A DNA stretch of 64,000 nucleotides from Panulirus ornatus. Lineage: Eukaryota > Arthropoda > Malacostraca > Decapoda > Palinuridae. Positions 61,576 to 64,000 of the stretch are shown piece by piece. A model generated the notes under the pieces. That model was not told where the DNA came from, made no database searches, and saw nothing but the letters and a program-made list of their open reading frames with translations. The DNA lies in the NCBI RefSeq assembly GCF_036320965.1, contig NC_092250.1, forward strand, positions 12,111,100-12,175,099. Reading direction: 5' to 3'. A program made the position numbers and the translations under genes. How positions within the stretch are numbered: the stretch's first letter is position 1; each line of letters begins with the position of its first letter.

Positions 61576-62290
61576 TGACAAAACCGAACCACTGAATGTA
61601 CCAGAGAGGCTCCGAAACCTCTCAATGAGCCACTGAATGTACCAGAGAGGCTACGAAACCTTTGACTGAACCACTGAATGTACCAGAGAGGCTACGAAAC
61701 CTTTGACTGAACCACTGAATGTACCAGAGAGGCTACGAAACCTTTGACTGAACCACTGAATGTACCAGAGAGGCTACGAAACCTTTGACTGAACCACTGA
61801 ATGTACCAGAGAGGCTACGAAACCTTTGACTGAACCATTGAATGTACCAGAGAGGCTACGAAACCTTTGACTGAACCACTGAATGTACCAGAGAGGCTAC
61901 GAAACCTTTGACTGAACCACTGAATGTACCAGAGAGGCTACGAAACCTTTGACTGAACCACTGAATGTACCAGAGAGGCTACGAAACCTTTGACTGAACC
62001 ACTGAATGTACCAGAGAGGCTACGAAACCTTTGACTGAACCACTGAATGTACCAGAGAGGCTACGAAACCTTTGACTGAACCACTGAATGTACCAGAGAG
62101 GATCCCCAACCTTCGACCGAATCACTGAACGTACCAAAGAGGCTCTGAAGCCTTAGACTGAACCACTGAAAGTACCAGAGAGGCTTCAAAACCTTCGACC
62201 GAACCACTGAAAGTACCAGAGAGGCTTCAAAACCTTCGACCGAACCACTGAACGTACCAGAGAGGCTCCAAAACTTTCGACCGAACCATT
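61576..62290. repeat. 41-bp minisatellite, about 17 copies
   Basis: The unit is GAACCACTGAATGTACCAGA plus GAGGCTACGAAACCTTTGACT. The central copies are almost identical and both edges are diverged, the usual pattern of a recently homogenised array. Confidence 0.96.
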
Positions 62291-62428
62291 TGAAACCTTC
62301 CACGTCCGCACCAAATATATACCCCAGCAGGAAGACGCCAATTTAAGACACGCGCCAGAGAAACATTGTCGGTCGAGCTGTACACAGACGGAGGAAAGTT
62401 TTTCCCAGACCTCGTTAGTCTCGCCAAC

Positions 62429-62540
<112 letters not shown>

Positions 62541-62819
62541 CAACCAGCGGAGGCAAAAGTTGAATAATGAAGCGGAAACCATTAAACTCAACCTGGAAAT
62601 AATCATCCCGCGATCGGCAAGTGTGCGAGCATTTTATAAAGTGAGGTGGAGGAAGTGGGGAAAAGAACGCTGGTGCCGCCTTCTTGCTATCATTCAAAGA
62701 AAGCAAACAAAAGGCACGAAAGTCCTTGTTGATATAGAGATTTACAAGATGTGTGGTATTTAACTATGGACTTAAGTGAACGCTACAAGCAGATCAGAAA
62801 TATATTTTCTTACATCGGA

Positions 62820-63010
62820 GAAAAACTGCCAGACTCCCACAGCTCCGCCATGATCGAGGTGCTGAGGAAAATAATAACTGAGGGCATTTGTCTTTAGAGT
62901 TTTGACATCAGGTTAGTTTAAAAGCCGCTTACATAACTCCCTTACATAAAAGAGGGAGCAAAGCGGCTTGAAAACTATAAGCCTGTTGCGCTATCATATC
63001 ATGAACATTT
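62820..63010 (+). pseudogene. Tiny Jockey/CR1-type RT relic
   Basis: In plus orientation the sequence reads AAYITPLHKRGSKAA (about 62920-62966), then after a frame change ENYKPVALS. This is the I.PLHKKGSK...NYRPVSLTS motif at the start of many LINE RT domains. The flanking frames are broken and no further motif is visible. Confidence 0.55.
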
Positions 63011-63868
63011 TTAAGAGTAAGTCAAAAGAATATCATACCAGATACATTGAATTATATTCAACATAATCCACATGAGAACAAAATTCACCCTTGGAGAATT
63101 CAGTCTGGCCCAGTTGGAACGCCAGGGTTTAACAGTGGTCAAGAGTAATTTAGTTGCCATAAAATCCCTGGCAGCTCAAATTAAACTTTAAACAGAGGTA
63201 CCAGAGTAGCACTTGGCCTTAGAACGTCCTCCGTTGAGCTGTCGTAAGAGGCTACGTAGGCCAGTCACTGATGACTGGTGATCGCTACCACACTGTCGAA
63301 GCCTTTGTGGTTAAACGTCTTGACGTCGCATATCCAATGATATCTGCGTCTCTTACCCCTGTGATGTAACCCAGTGTTAGGAGAGAGAGACTGAAAAGCA
63401 ACTTATCTCTGATATCATCTTGTTCACTTGACCTCCTTGGCAGAACGCTATGGAGAAAGACATGTATGTAGTACTCTTTGCGAGAGCCTGGCCTTAAGTT
63501 CTGAATCGAATTGGAAAGATAAACCTCACAAAGAACATAACCGGAGATCAGTATAAAACTCTTAATATAATGCCAATTATTCTTTTCCTCATTTCCAGAC
63601 AAAAAATATGAATCAGTATAAGCCACATTTTAAGATGTCATGAAATTGAATTGTATTAGTCAAGTGCTCGTAACCGGCACAATACACACCAACACAAAAG
63701 GTCTATATTGATGCTTCATAATCAGACACATGATGTGGTTACGTAACGACTAAGGAAAAAAAACTATAGACTATACGTACTTCGTTGTTGTCAGACCTTA
63801 AAGAAGATCCTCCATCATCTCTCGGCTGTCTGTATCCAACAGTGATAGTTACCTCACCAGTGCATCTC

Positions 63869-63916
<48 letters not shown>

Positions 63917-64000
63917 TTACCTGGGAAATATGGAGGAGGAGAATTCTCAACGGCTTTCATATATTTCAGACGAGAAGAAAAGATAATTGTGTTCCAGGCC
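63011..64000. other. Spacer with (GT)n tract
   Basis: (GT)n at 63871-63914. Frames at 63285-63626 (-) and elsewhere have no recognised family. Confidence 0.5.

Overview
The window is repeat-dominated eukaryotic DNA, and I found no host protein-coding gene I could support. Its character (very dense TA, TC/GA and GT/CA microsatellites, kilobase-scale minisatellites, an RTE-type non-LTR retrotransposon, Penelope-like elements, a BEL/Pao-like relic and a tRNA-type SINE) fits a large arthropod genome. A decapod crustacean is my best guess; this is inference, since no host gene is available to confirm it.

The main actor is one family of RTE-like LINEs: an apurinic-like endonuclease (EEP) fused to a reverse transcriptase (RT). 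At least ten copies lie at 4.0-7.2 (+), 10.8-13.4 (-), 13.4-14.0 (+), 15.5-18.3 (-), 22.1-23.5 (-), 23.6-24.9 (-), 24.9-26.3 (+), 34.3-37.2 (-, the only one with its 5' end), 55.9-56.9 (+) and 57.1-57.95 kb (-). There is also an old relic at 53.1-53.8 kb (-) and orphan 3' UTR pieces at 31.9-32.8 and 46.2 kb. Two 3' UTR forms separate an older, decayed group from a younger, nearly identical group. A ~240 bp element (four copies: 2.4, 10.5, 31.6, 58.0 kb) carries the LINE's 5' UTR at one end and a LINE-like 3' end at the other, so it looks like the family's internally deleted non-autonomous partner.

Almost every end of these elements, including internal 5' truncation points, runs straight into a (TA)n tract; about 20 of 22 long TA tracts touch one. 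This suggests integration into TA microsatellites. Three pairs of copies are joined as inverted repeats across TA tracts (13.4, 24.9 and 57.0 kb); the 24.9 kb pair forms a ~1.3 kb-arm palindrome whose arms share private substitutions.

Between these lie a Penelope-like element (14.0-15.4 kb) with a GIY-YIG domain and a hammerhead-ribozyme-like fold on the minus strand. Two more copies of its tail fragment abut RTE pieces. A BEL/Pao-like pol relic occupies 27.3-28.7 kb (-), and fragments of CR1/Jockey-type LINEs lie at 21.2, 47.5-48.3 and 62.8-63.0 kb. A tRNA-derived SINE family has about five copies.

The other large component is tandem repeats: 23 bp (1-568), 48 bp (9.85 kb), 25 bp (33.8-34.3), 18 bp (38.9-40.6), 35/41 bp (41.7-44.6), 34 bp (45.5-46.0), 31 bp (50.2-52.8, with an island at 55.1), 34 bp (60.9) and 41 bp (61.6-62.3). 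Many long open frames here are by-products of these repeats or antisense shadows of the RT.
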